A model generated the notes under the pieces. That model had not been told where the DNA came from, did no database searches, and saw only the letters and a list, made by a program, of their open reading frames with translations. The position numbers and the translations under genes are program-made. A DNA stretch of 10,784 nt from an uncultured Lachnospiraceae bacterium (GTDB lineage: Bacteria > Bacillota > Clostridia > Lachnospirales > Lachnospiraceae), in assembly GCA_902782965.1 (NCBI GenBank), contig CACZPG010000107.1, positions 1-10,784 of the forward strand. Reading direction: 5' to 3'. Each line of letters begins with the position of its first letter. Positions within the stretch are counted from its first letter, which is position 1. Shown piece by piece: positions 1-5,917 of this stretch.

Positions 1-23
1 AACTATCTACCTATCGCGCCGAG

Positions 24-48
24 ACGCATCCTTAGCGGAGCGTTTTTT
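24..48 (+). terminator. Weak rho-independent terminator, plus strand
   Basis: ACGC-A-TCC pairs with GGAGCGT (7 bp, one bulged A, loop TTAGC), followed directly by six T. This is the geometry of an intrinsic terminator for a plus-strand transcript entering from left of the window, whose gene is not visible here. The stem is short, so confidence is moderate. Confidence 0.45.
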
Positions 49-85
49 ATATAATAGGGAACGCAGTTTCCTATTATATAAAAAA
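43..85. repeat. 20-bp inverted repeat with 3-nt loop
   Basis: The arms 43-62 and 66-85 pair over 20 positions (one G-T wobble, 59 with 69) around a GCA loop. The outer ends are the T-run of the plus-strand terminator (43-48) and the A-run that is the U-tract of the minus-strand terminator (80-86). Formation of this hairpin and of the two terminators is therefore mutually exclusive at the U-tracts. It is AT-rich apart from a central GG/CC. Confidence 0.55.
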
Positions 86-108
86 ACAGCCGGGCAAAAT
101 GCCCGGCT
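80..108 (-). terminator. Rho-independent terminator of the DUF6465-like gene
   Basis: A perfect 8-bp stem, AGCCGGGC with GCCCGGCT and a 5-nt loop (88-108), is followed on the minus strand by G and seven T (86 down to 80). This is a strong intrinsic terminator about 80 nt after the stop codon of the gene at 191-706. Confidence 0.9.
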
Positions 109-134
109 TAATTATATTTCAGAACATCTTATAT

Positions 135-182
135 ATTGAAGAAACTAACCTTCAATACATTTTAGATTTGAAGAATCAAATC
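135..182 (-). other. Two small hairpins in the 3' UTR of the DUF6465-like gene
   Basis: Positions 135-141 pair with 150-156 (7 bp, 8-nt loop) and 165-170 pair with 177-182 (6 bp, 6-nt loop). Both lie between the stop codon and the terminator, so the transcript would end in three successive hairpins. No T-run follows them, so they are not terminators. A role in mRNA stability is possible but unproven. Confidence 0.35.
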
Positions 183-190
183 CATCTATC

Positions 191-706
191 TTACAGATTG
201 AAAGAACCCTCTTCACCATCAGCTGTGAAGTATACTACGTTGTTCTCTGGCTGATAATAAACATTAAGAACCTTAACTGACTTCTTACCGCTTACTTCGA
301 TAGCCTTAGCAACGATATCAGCTGTATCAATCTGGCCACTAGCGTACTCTACGAATACCTTAGTCTCTGCCTTTGCTGGAGCTGCCTTCTTTGCAGGTGC
401 CTTCTTAGCTGGAGCTGCCTTCTTTGCAGGTTCTTTCTTAGCTGCTTCCTTCTTAGGAGCTTCTGCCTTCTTAGGAGCCTCTGCCTTCTTAGCTGGAGCT
501 GCTTTCTTAGCAGGTGCCTTCTTAGCTGGAGCTGCCTTCTTAGGAGCCTCTGCCTTCTTAGCTACTGCCTTAGGAGCCTCAACCTTCTTAGCTACTTCTT
601 TCTTCTCTACTTTAACAACTTCTTTCTTCTCAGCTGCCTTAGCTTCTGTCTTAACTGCAGCTGCCTTCTCTGCGAGATCCTTAACACTAGTCTTCTTAAC
701 TGCCAT
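191..706 (-). CDS. Ala/Lys/Pro-rich histone-H1-like protein with C-terminal DUF6465-like domain
   Basis: The product is 171 aa. Residues 1-40 are Lys/Glu/Ala-rich and probably helical. Residues about 41-113 are strongly basic PAKK/APKK repeats like the tails of histone H1 and bacterial H1-like proteins. Residues about 114-171 form a compact domain beginning TKVFVEYASGQ and ending ADGEEGSFNL, which I recognise as DUF6465-like, a small domain common in Clostridia and of unknown function. A role in DNA or RNA binding or nucleoid compaction is inferred from the charge only. The start at 706 (MAVKK) is chosen because GGAGG (715-719) sits 8 nt upstream; an upstream in-frame ATG at 763 would add 19 residues without a good ribosome site. 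The gene has its own promoter (793-821) and terminator (80-108), so it is probably monocistronic and well expressed. No signal peptide or membrane segment is seen. Confidence 0.85.
   Translation of the reverse strand: MAVKKTSVKDLAEKAAAVKTEAKAAEKKEVVKVEKKEVAKKVEAPKAVAKKAEAPKKAAPAKKAPAKKAAPAKKAEAPKKAEAPKKEAAKKEPAKKAAPAKKAPAKKAAPAKAETKVFVEYASGQIDTADIVAKAIEVSGKKSVKVLNVYYQPENNVVYFTADGEEGSFNL
371..541 (-). repeat. Pair of 54-bp direct repeats coding for the PAKK tail
   Basis: Copies at 371-424 and 488-541 are 117 bp apart and differ at only 3 of 54 positions. Both encode KKAAPAKKAPAKKAAPAK (residues 95-112 and 56-73). Near identity at the DNA level, including synonymous sites, indicates recent duplication. 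The tail is likely to vary in length between strains. Confidence 0.8.
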
Positions 707-792
707 CTTTTTTTCCTCCATTTTTAAAATAGATACTAAATCAACTAAACCCAAGATGTTCATTTAATAATGTCTTGTTTTTTCGATTAGAC

Positions 793-821
793 ATTTTAAT
801 ATTTTTGTAAATTTTTTGCAA
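793..821 (-). promoter_or_regulatory. Sigma-A-type promoter of the DUF6465-like gene
   Basis: On the minus strand, TTGCAA (821-816), a 17-nt spacer and TAAAAT (798-793) match the -35 and -10 consensus closely. Transcription would begin near 786, giving a 5' leader of about 80 nt before the ATG at 706. The promoter lies between the C39 peptidase gene and this gene, so this gene need not depend on the upstream operon. I see no convincing terminator between 822 and 888, so read-through from the operon is possible. Confidence 0.75.
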
Positions 822-888
822 TACTTTTAGGAATTTTCTCCATATTCAACAACCGATATGACTAATCAAAGATTCTTTTGGATATTTT

Positions 889-2478
889 TCACATCGAATC
901 ACCGGCCTCAGCGCCCGTATTTTCTGAACCTTCATCAAAACTATCCGAATCAGCGGCAGGCTCCTCAGGTTTCTCAGGAGCACTGTAAGCCCATACATTT
1001 CCAATCTGATTTACCAGTCTTCCGAAGTCCCATTTCAGTTTAGATTTCTCTTTGCAGTTCGGATCGTTAACTATAAATCTTCCATTCTGATACAAACCAT
1101 CTATGAGTTCACCTTCATAACCTGTAATAACAATGAAATGTCCCTCGGTTGTAAAATCTCCGGGGCCCATAATACATATTACCGGCATGCCGTTCATTAC
1201 TGCTCCTGCTATTTGATTCTCATCCAGAGCCAGAATTGATACATTCAGTCCAAGCTTGACCGCACCGTCATACATCAGATCCCAGCTGGTTCCATTACCT
1301 GCAACCATATATCCTTCATTTGTGGCAAATTCCGCCATCCAGTCAGGAGTATATTTCTTATCCTGAAGCAGGTACATTGTAACCATCGAAAGTGCTGTAG
1401 GACCGCAACCGGTTATACCCATAGCATCCGAACCGTAAATGTGATAAGCCCATCTCGTATCCCACTGGTACAGACTTGGTATTCCGGCCGAAAGATCAAT
1501 ATCAGAAAGGTCTCTTTCAGCAGAACCATCACCGGATACATCCTCTCCGACATAAACTGAAGGAGATATTTCTATGGCATCCGCATCTGTTGCGGTACCT
1601 TTATCAACATGAAGAGGATAATTAAGAGCGAAATCTCTGGCCTCGAAATGATTCATCAGAAGGAGTCTGACCGGTTCCGAGTACGCTGATACATCGAAGC
1701 CATAACAGGCAGCATAATCCTGCATCAGTTCCTCAGCACGTTCCTCAGAAATTGTATGCTCATTCGCATCATATAGCGTCATACCCCGGACAGCTGCCTC
1801 ATAATCAAATGTAGGTCCCTGCTCTTCTGCCTCTTTCACCTTAGATTTATTTCCTCTCGTTTCTTTAACAATAATAGCCACTGTAAGAATCAGAAATACA
1901 CAGCCCAGGAAGAATACCATTCTCATAGTATCTCTTCTTGCTTTCTCTTCCTTCCTGCTTCTACGTCTGCGAGATTCATGTCCGTAATACTCATCCTGTC
2001 TTCGCTTACGGCTGCGATTATCAAGTCTCCTGTACTCATCTATTTCAGAGCCATGTCTGCGATGTTCACGTCCTGCTCTGCTGTACTCATCCCTCTCAGA
2101 TTTATGTCTCTGAGTCCGCTGTCTGTCGTAGGCGTCCCTGCCGGATTTCCTTCTCACAGTGTCCTGACTGCCACGTCTTACCTGCTCACGACCGTAGGAT
2201 TCATAACCTACATATTCGCGGTTTCTGTTCTCTCGGCTTCTGGAATCGCGATTACGATTCTCACGGCTTCCCGAGCTGCTTCTTGCACGATCCCGATTTC
2301 CGCTTCCTCGATACTCGCGACTACGATCTTCTCGATTTCCCGAACTGCTCCTTCCGCGTTCTCGGCTCTCGCTTCTTCGGTAATTGTTCTCCCGATATTC
2401 GCGGCTTCGATTTCGACTCTCGCGGTTTCCCGAGCCACTTCTATATTCACTATTTCTATTTCTGCCGGTATCACTCAT
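889..2478 (-). CDS. Membrane-anchored C39-like cysteine peptidase with Arg/Ser-rich cytoplasmic tail
   Basis: The product is 529 aa. Residues 1-186 are almost entirely R, S, E, N, D, G and Y in short repeats (SRENRNR, RSSSGNRE), predicted disordered. One membrane segment follows at about 187-204 (MVFFLGCVFLILTVAIIV). With so many Arg before it, the positive-inside rule puts the tail in the cytoplasm and the rest outside. Residues about 333-498 match the Peptidase_C39_2 type: Gln338 (YQWDTRW) as likely oxyanion residue, Cys358 in GITGCGPTALSM, His447 in GHFIVITGY and Asp472 in VNDPN. The set is intact, so it is probably an active extracytoplasmic cysteine peptidase or amidase; substrate unknown. 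The C-terminus (500-529) is acidic. The ATG at 2478 lies 5 nt after the stop of the preceding gene without a strong ribosome site, suggesting translational coupling. It is the last gene of the two-component operon. Confidence 0.85.
   Translation of the reverse strand: MSDTGRNRNSEYRSGSGNRESRNRSREYRENNYRRSESRERGRSSSGNREDRSREYRGSGNRDRARSSSGSRENRNRDSRSRENRNREYVGYESYGREQVRRGSQDTVRRKSGRDAYDRQRTQRHKSERDEYSRAGREHRRHGSEIDEYRRLDNRSRKRRQDEYYGHESRRRRSRKEEKARRDTMRMVFFLGCVFLILTVAIIVKETRGNKSKVKEAEEQGPTFDYEAAVRGMTLYDANEHTISEERAEELMQDYAACYGFDVSAYSEPVRLLLMNHFEARDFALNYPLHVDKGTATDADAIEISPSVYVGEDVSGDGSAERDLSDIDLSAGIPSLYQWDTRWAYHIYGSDAMGITGCGPTALSMVTMYLLQDKKYTPDWMAEFATNEGYMVAGNGTSWDLMYDGAVKLGLNVSILALDENQIAGAVMNGMPVICIMGPGDFTTEGHFIVITGYEGELIDGLYQNGRFIVNDPNCKEKSKLKWDFGRLVNQIGNVWAYSAPEKPEEPAADSDSFDEGSENTGAEAGDSM
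2206..2460 (-). repeat. Low-complexity coding repeats of the RS-like tail
   Basis: This stretch codes residues 7-91 of the C39 protein. It is built from degenerate units such as SRENRNR, RSREYR and RSSSG. Unit boundaries are imperfect, so slow repeat expansion is more likely than one recent duplication. The biased composition also keeps other frames open here; those are shadows. Confidence 0.6.
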
Positions 2479-2483
2479 TTGTC

Positions 2484-3389
2484 TTAATCATCCAATTCAG
2501 GTTCGGCCCCATCCTCCGAACTGTTAATACTATTTTCCTTCACATCATCAGAAGAATTATCAATCAATCCCTCATCAGAACCATCATTTATATCATATAT
2601 AAGACTCGTCTCATCAACGCTGTTAAAATATATACTTTTATCACCATTTCCGTCAAGAACAAAATTCACCGTAAAGTCATTATCCAGTATTACTGACTGC
2701 ATAGTAATTCTGCTCTTCACAATACTACTGTCAAGGATATTGGTTATCTCTGAAACCTTCAGATCATAGTATCCGGCTATCCTGTCCATGAAAGCATCCG
2801 AATCAACCAGATTTCTGAAGAGCTCATCATTTACATAGTTATCCTCCATCCTGATAGAAAGGAGTTTTCCGGTATCATCATCCAGGAAGAGTTCCAAATT
2901 TCCGATACGATCATCATTTATATCAATCTCCCACACCAGGAACATATCCTTCTTGTCTGCTCTTATCATGAACATCGGCGTAACATAGTCCTCAGCACCA
3001 TTGACAAGATAATCCAGAAGCCCGTCCTGCACATCAGAACGCCCTACAATCCCTGCAAGATAATTCTCATATTCAGAACCCAGGAAAACTTCGATGAAAT
3101 CAAATACAGCCATTGCCTTGACTTCCTTAGGATTCTGAATCGTAGGAACCTTCTCATTATCATCCATATAAAGATAAGAAAAATCTGTAAGTTCGCTCGA
3201 GAAATCCAGAAGCTTCTCAGAAATATCAATACTGGAGGAATTCAGATTCATACCCTCTGCTGCATAATGTATATCATAATTGATAGTACGCCTGTCTTCA
3301 TATTTGAATACAGCAACAGGAATCATAAATGCAACAAAAATGCTCAACGCAAATATAACTATATATACAATCGACTTCTTATCCTTCAT
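2484..3389 (-). CDS. Single-pass membrane protein of unknown function, two-component operon member
   Basis: The product is 301 aa and I do not recognise its family. A short basic start (MKDKK) is followed by one hydrophobic segment at about 7-28 (IVYIVIFALSIFVAFMIPVAVF), then about 270 extracytoplasmic residues of mixed alpha/beta character. The last 40 residues (about 262-301) are Asp/Glu/Ser-rich and probably disordered. The stretch IGNLELFLDDDTGKLLSI (162-179) resembles strands seen in small periplasmic sensor-associated domains, but this is only a resemblance. Lying directly after a histidine kinase, it could modulate the kinase, as YycH and YycI do for WalK; that is analogy, not homology. 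The start is ATG 3389: an in-frame GTG at 3401 lies inside the Shine-Dalgarno sequence (3401-3407) and cannot be used with it. The gene overlaps the kinase by 11 bp (3379-3389), so translation is coupled. Confidence 0.75.
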   Translation of the reverse strand: MKDKKSIVYIVIFALSIFVAFMIPVAVFKYEDRRTINYDIHYAAEGMNLNSSSIDISEKLLDFSSELTDFSYLYMDDNEKVPTIQNPKEVKAMAVFDFIEVFLGSEYENYLAGIVGRSDVQDGLLDYLVNGAEDYVTPMFMIRADKKDMFLVWEIDINDDRIGNLELFLDDDTGKLLSIRMEDNYVNDELFRNLVDSDAFMDRIAGYYDLKVSEITNILDSSIVKSRITMQSVILDNDFTVNFVLDGNGDKSIYFNSVDETSLIYDINDGSDEGLIDNSSDDVKENSINSSEDGAEPELDD

Positions 3390-4803
3390 CAGAGAGTTCA
3401 CCTCCCTTCAGAAATACTGTAACCACAGTACCTTCACCCGGTTCACTTGCGAAATCTATAGTACCGTTATGAAGTTCTACAATCTTGGCTACAAGAGACA
3501 GACCGAGTCCTGCGCCGCCCTGCGCTCTCGAACGTGATTTATCAACTCTGTAGAACGCCTCAGTAATGTGTTCCAGAGCCTCCTTCGGCATACCTTTACC
3601 ATTGTCGGAAATAACAAATCTGACGCCACCCTCTTCAAGAGTCTGAGACACTTCAATCTTACCCTTTTTATCCATAGCCTTACGGGCATTGTCAATTATA
3701 TTAAGAATAAGAGTTCTTACCAGATCGGGTTCGATAAATACAGTACCTTCCTCGGTAGTACAGCTTATCTCGATACTTTGTTCAGACAATGTAGGAGTCA
3801 GATGTGTTACAATATCTTCCACCATATCCTTAGGGCTGACTTCTTTGAGATCCAGCTTGTCTTTATCTGAAACAAAAAGCTGCAGAAGCTTGAGAGACAT
3901 ACTTTCCAGACGCTTCGACTCGGAATAAATGTATTCCAGAGCATCGTCCCTGTCTTCCTTCTCCAGATCCTGAGTTCTGAGCAGCTCAGCGTATCCGATT
4001 ATGGAAGTCATCGGAGTCTTAAGCTCGTGAGTAAACGCACCCATAAATCTGTCCTTCTCCTCAGCAGCCTCCTTCAGAAGATCCATATTATGTTCAAGCT
4101 TATCAGTCATCATATCAAAATCACGTGAAAGTTCTCCTATCTCATCCGGCGTTCTAATATCCGAACGATAGGACAGATTTCCACCCGCGATCTCCCTGGT
4201 AGCCTTTCCGAGATTTCGGAGTGGCTTGATCAGGATAAATGACAGAATCCAGGAAACAATAGCTGTAATTGCAAGAACGATAAAGAAGGACTTAACGAAA
4301 ATATTATAAAGGCGGTTTCTCATATTCAGTACCTGTTCAATATTACGACAGATACACATAATGTACTGCTTATCTCCTACCAGAATTCTGGAGGAACTGA
4401 TTATATATTTCAGTCCATCATCGGAGGACTGATAATTAACAGAAATACCACCGTCATCCGCAATACTTTCCTTTATATTTTCGAGGTCCAGATTAACCTC
4501 ACTGCTCTGGACATTTCCATAAATCAGATAGTCATCCTTATACAACAAAAAGACATCCGAAGATGTCCTGTATGTTCCCAGACTTCTGAGAATATTAAGC
4601 AGCTGATCCTCACTCAGTCTGCCGCTGTTTTCGTATGACAATCTGAATACATTGTTAACCATCTGAAGACTGTCGACAGCCTCACGTTCCTCTCTGTCGA
4701 GGGAGGTCATGTAAGACCTGTGAATAATGATGGTGGAGCCTACACTGAAAAGTATAGAAACAAGTATTGTCATTATCAATGAGATTCTAAGACGTAAGCT
4801 CAA
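3379..4803 (-). CDS. Two-component sensor histidine kinase (HAMP, HisKA, HATPase_c)
   Basis: The product is 474 aa. Membrane segment 1 is at about 8-27 and segment 2 at about 172-192; between them lies an extracytoplasmic sensor of about 140 residues, possibly PAS/Cache-like, ligand unknown. A HAMP linker follows at about 193-245 (Pro194, Glu221). The H-box FTHELKTPMTSIIGY has the phospho-accepting His259. The ATPase domain has the N-box with Asn368 and Asn372 (LILNIIDNA), the G1 box DNGKGMP (400-406) and the G2 box GGAGLGLSL (429-437). All catalytic motifs are intact. It should autophosphorylate and pass phosphate to the regulator encoded just upstream. The start codon is TTG at 4803, supported by AGAGGAA (4811-4817) with GAGG 9 nt away; the nearby ATG is in another frame and stops at once. 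It overlaps the next gene by 11 bp. Confidence 0.93.
   Translation of the reverse strand: MSLRLRISLIMTILVSILFSVGSTIIIHRSYMTSLDREEREAVDSLQMVNNVFRLSYENSGRLSEDQLLNILRSLGTYRTSSDVFLLYKDDYLIYGNVQSSEVNLDLENIKESIADDGGISVNYQSSDDGLKYIISSSRILVGDKQYIMCICRNIEQVLNMRNRLYNIFVKSFFIVLAITAIVSWILSFILIKPLRNLGKATREIAGGNLSYRSDIRTPDEIGELSRDFDMMTDKLEHNMDLLKEAAEEKDRFMGAFTHELKTPMTSIIGYAELLRTQDLEKEDRDDALEYIYSESKRLESMSLKLLQLFVSDKDKLDLKEVSPKDMVEDIVTHLTPTLSEQSIEISCTTEEGTVFIEPDLVRTLILNIIDNARKAMDKKGKIEVSQTLEEGGVRFVISDNGKGMPKEALEHITEAFYRVDKSRSRAQGGAGLGLSLVAKIVELHNGTIDFASEPGEGTVVTVFLKGGELSDEG
3401..3407 (-). promoter_or_regulatory. Ribosome binding site inside the kinase 3' end
   Basis: AGGGAGG on the minus strand lies 11 nt before the ATG at 3389 and is part of the kinase codons for its GGE residues (467-469). 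It decides the start of the downstream membrane protein and couples its translation to that of the kinase. Confidence 0.7.
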
Positions 4804-4810
4804 GATTCAT

Positions 4811-4817
4811 TTCCTCT
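4811..4817 (-). promoter_or_regulatory. Ribosome binding site for the TTG start of the kinase
   Basis: AGAGGAA on the minus strand places GAGG 9 nt before TTG 4803. It is the only good site near the kinase N-terminus and supports a non-ATG start. An out-of-frame ATG lies between site and start, which may lower kinase output relative to the regulator. Confidence 0.6.
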
Positions 4818-4820
4818 AAC

Positions 4821-4865
4821 AATATAATGATTTAATAAATAATCATTTAAAATATAATCATTTAA
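4821..4865. repeat. Three tandem 15-bp repeats between regulator and kinase
   Basis: Units 4821-4835, 4836-4850 and 4851-4865 read AATATAATGATTTAA, TAAATAATCATTTAA and AATATAATCATTTAA. The third contains the stop codon of the regulator gene (TGA at 4858-4860). The array fills most of the 54-nt gap before the kinase start and can form a small AT-rich hairpin (AATGATT with AATCATT). Confidence 0.8.
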
Positions 4866-5514
4866 CATCCAATCTGTAGCCAACCTTGCTGACGGACCTG
4901 AGTTCCTTGGTAAGTCCGGCCTTCTTACGGAGTCTCTGAACATGAAGATCCACCGTCTTGCTGCCGTATTCAAGTTCTCCGCCCCAGACCTTCTCATAAA
5001 TAGTATCTCTGTAAAGTGCTGTATTAGGAGTTCTCAGGAAAAGAAGCAGAAGTTCGAACTCCTTCGGAGTCAGGCTTATTTCCTTACCATCTCTCTTAGC
5101 AACCATTGACACCGCATCAACAGTAAGACCATTCAGAGTGAAGGTATCTTCCGTCTTGTTGTATCTTCTGAGAACCACTTCAACTCTGGCAATCAGCTCT
5201 GCCACCTCAAAGGGTTTGATAATATAATCCTCAGCGCCCATCTTCAGGCCGTTGACCCTGTCATCCAGAGCATCCTTGGCAGTAAGAAAAATAACCGGGA
5301 TACCCAGAGGTCTGACATATTCCATTACTTCGAAACCGTCAACCTTCGGAAGCATGATATCCAGAAGAATCAGATCATACGGATTCTCATCAATCTTCTC
5401 GATAGCTTCCTCTCCATCAAAAGCAGTATCACAGTTATATCCTGCGCCCTTAAGGCTAAGACGTATCAGATTGGAAATAGGTTTTTCATCTTCTACTATT
5501 AATATTTTGATCAT
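4858..5514 (-). CDS. OmpR/PhoB-family response regulator
   Basis: The product is 218 aa, the normal family length. The receiver domain is at about 1-118, with acidic residues Glu8/Asp9, phospho-acceptor Asp52 in LILLDIMLPKVDGFE, Thr78 and Lys100. A winged-helix DNA-binding domain follows at about 125-217; its recognition region is SKTVDLHVQRLRKKAG, then VGYRL. It is the partner of the kinase encoded 54 bp downstream, and probably a transcription activator or repressor of its own operon and unknown targets. The start at 5514 (MIKILIVEDE) has GAGGGG 7 nt upstream; an in-frame ATG at 5598 would add 28 residues unlike any receiver domain and lies only about 6 nt from the predicted transcription start. 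It is the first gene of the four-gene operon. Confidence 0.95.
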   Translation of the reverse strand: MIKILIVEDEKPISNLIRLSLKGAGYNCDTAFDGEEAIEKIDENPYDLILLDIMLPKVDGFEVMEYVRPLGIPVIFLTAKDALDDRVNGLKMGAEDYIIKPFEVAELIARVEVVLRRYNKTEDTFTLNGLTVDAVSMVAKRDGKEISLTPKEFELLLLFLRTPNTALYRDTIYEKVWGGELEYGSKTVDLHVQRLRKKAGLTKELRSVSKVGYRLDVK

Positions 5515-5540
5515 GGCAATCCCCTCAAAAAATGACGTGA

Positions 5541-5560
5541 GATTGATATTCTCATCAATC
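5541..5560 (-). other. Small hairpin in the regulator 5' leader
   Basis: GATTGAT (5541-5547) pairs with ATCAATC (5554-5560) across a 6-nt loop. It sits about 20 nt upstream of the regulator ribosome site. I see no known riboswitch fold around it. Confidence 0.3.
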
Positions 5561-5610
5561 GCGCCACCACAAACCTTTAACAACTTTAAAATATACATAT
5601 AAACTACATC

Positions 5611-5639
5611 ATTTTATCATCTGTATGGAATTTTGTAAA
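5611..5639 (-). promoter_or_regulatory. Sigma-A-type promoter of the two-component operon
   Basis: On the minus strand TTTACA (5639-5634), a 17-nt spacer and TAAAAT (5616-5611) form a good promoter, with TG one base before the -10 (extended -10). The predicted start is near 5604, giving a leader of about 90 nt to the ATG at 5514. Confidence 0.75.
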
Positions 5640-5644
5640 TCATG

Positions 5645-5672
5645 CGTTACCTGTCATCAACGTATACGTTAC
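5645..5672 (-). promoter_or_regulatory. Candidate regulator-binding site upstream of the operon promoter
   Basis: Two copies of CGTTAC on the plus strand (5645-5650 and 5667-5672) are 22 bp apart, two helical turns, the kind of spacing OmpR-family dimers can use. The second overlaps a perfect 12-bp palindrome AACGTATACGTT (5659-5670). The copies are centred near -43 and -65 of the predicted operon start, typical activator positions. Autoregulation by the encoded regulator is inference. Confidence 0.4.
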
Positions 5673-5778
5673 GAATCATAAACGCCTCACCAAACGATAC
5701 CACTCACTGCCAGACCAACAAAAGAGCAAAAGGCCGCAATGGAATATCCCTTGCAAAACGATTATTTTTCGGATCCAC

Positions 5779-5795
5779 TATAGTCTATACCTATA
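5779..5795 (+). promoter_or_regulatory. MET-box-like operator, distal copy
   Basis: TATAGTCTATACCTATA is a 17-bp imperfect palindrome, half-sites TATAGT and CCTATA with a 5-nt spacer. It differs from the streptococcal MET-box TATAGTTTnAAACTATA at one half-site base plus the spacer. It is centred about -113 from the predicted metY start and 45 bp from the proximal copy. Confidence 0.5.
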
Positions 5796-5823
5796 GCAAG
5801 TAATAAGTATTTCATATAAGCAT

Positions 5824-5840
5824 TATAGTCCAATACTATA
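5824..5840 (+). promoter_or_regulatory. MET-box-like operator, proximal copy
   Basis: TATAGTCCAATACTATA has two perfect inverted half-sites (TATAGT and ACTATA) with a 5-nt spacer, the same half-sites and length as the MET-box of LysR-type MtaR/MetR in streptococci. It is centred near -68 from the predicted metY start, the usual position of a LysR-type recognition site. The regulator gene is not in the window. Confidence 0.6.
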
Positions 5841-5887
5841 ACTAGTAATTTATTTTTCATTTGGCATATGTTATATTTGTTGATATT

Positions 5888-5893
5888 TATAAT
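5888..5893 (+). promoter_or_regulatory. metY -10 element
   Basis: A consensus TATAAT lies 24 nt before the metY ATG. No good -35 is found at 16-18 nt spacing; TTGGCA at 5861-5866 is 21 nt away. A good -10 with a poor -35 fits an activator-dependent promoter. The implied leader is under 20 nt, leaving no room for a SAM riboswitch. Confidence 0.5.
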
Positions 5894-5917
5894 GATAATA
5901 ATGTCAGGAGGACAACC

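Noticed and set aside
822..900. Terminator after the C39 peptidase gene
   Set aside because: Only a 5-bp GATTC/GAATC pairing with a long loop and no T-run was found.
2208..2474. Minus-strand open frame in a second register within the RS-like tail
   Set aside because: It is a periodic Ile/Glu/Ala shadow of the repeat; the real frame continues into a membrane segment and an intact peptidase domain.
1938..2696. Long plus-strand open frames opposite the C39 peptidase tail and neighbouring gene
   Set aside because: They arise from the biased Arg/Ser codons of the minus-strand gene; the translations are Cys/His/Phe- or Ser/Ile-rich nonsense without ribosome sites.
5515..5598. Longer N-terminus for the response regulator
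   Set aside because: The extra 28 residues do not resemble a receiver domain, the start would lie only a few bases from the predicted transcription start, and GAGGGG precedes the internal ATG.
5651..5657. PhoB-type half-site TGTCAT near the operon promoter
   Set aside because: A single copy without the 11-bp-spaced repeat expected of a Pho box.
5640..5917. SAM riboswitch or T-box upstream of metY
   Set aside because: No S-box core sequences or T-box motif are visible, and the likely leader is too short.
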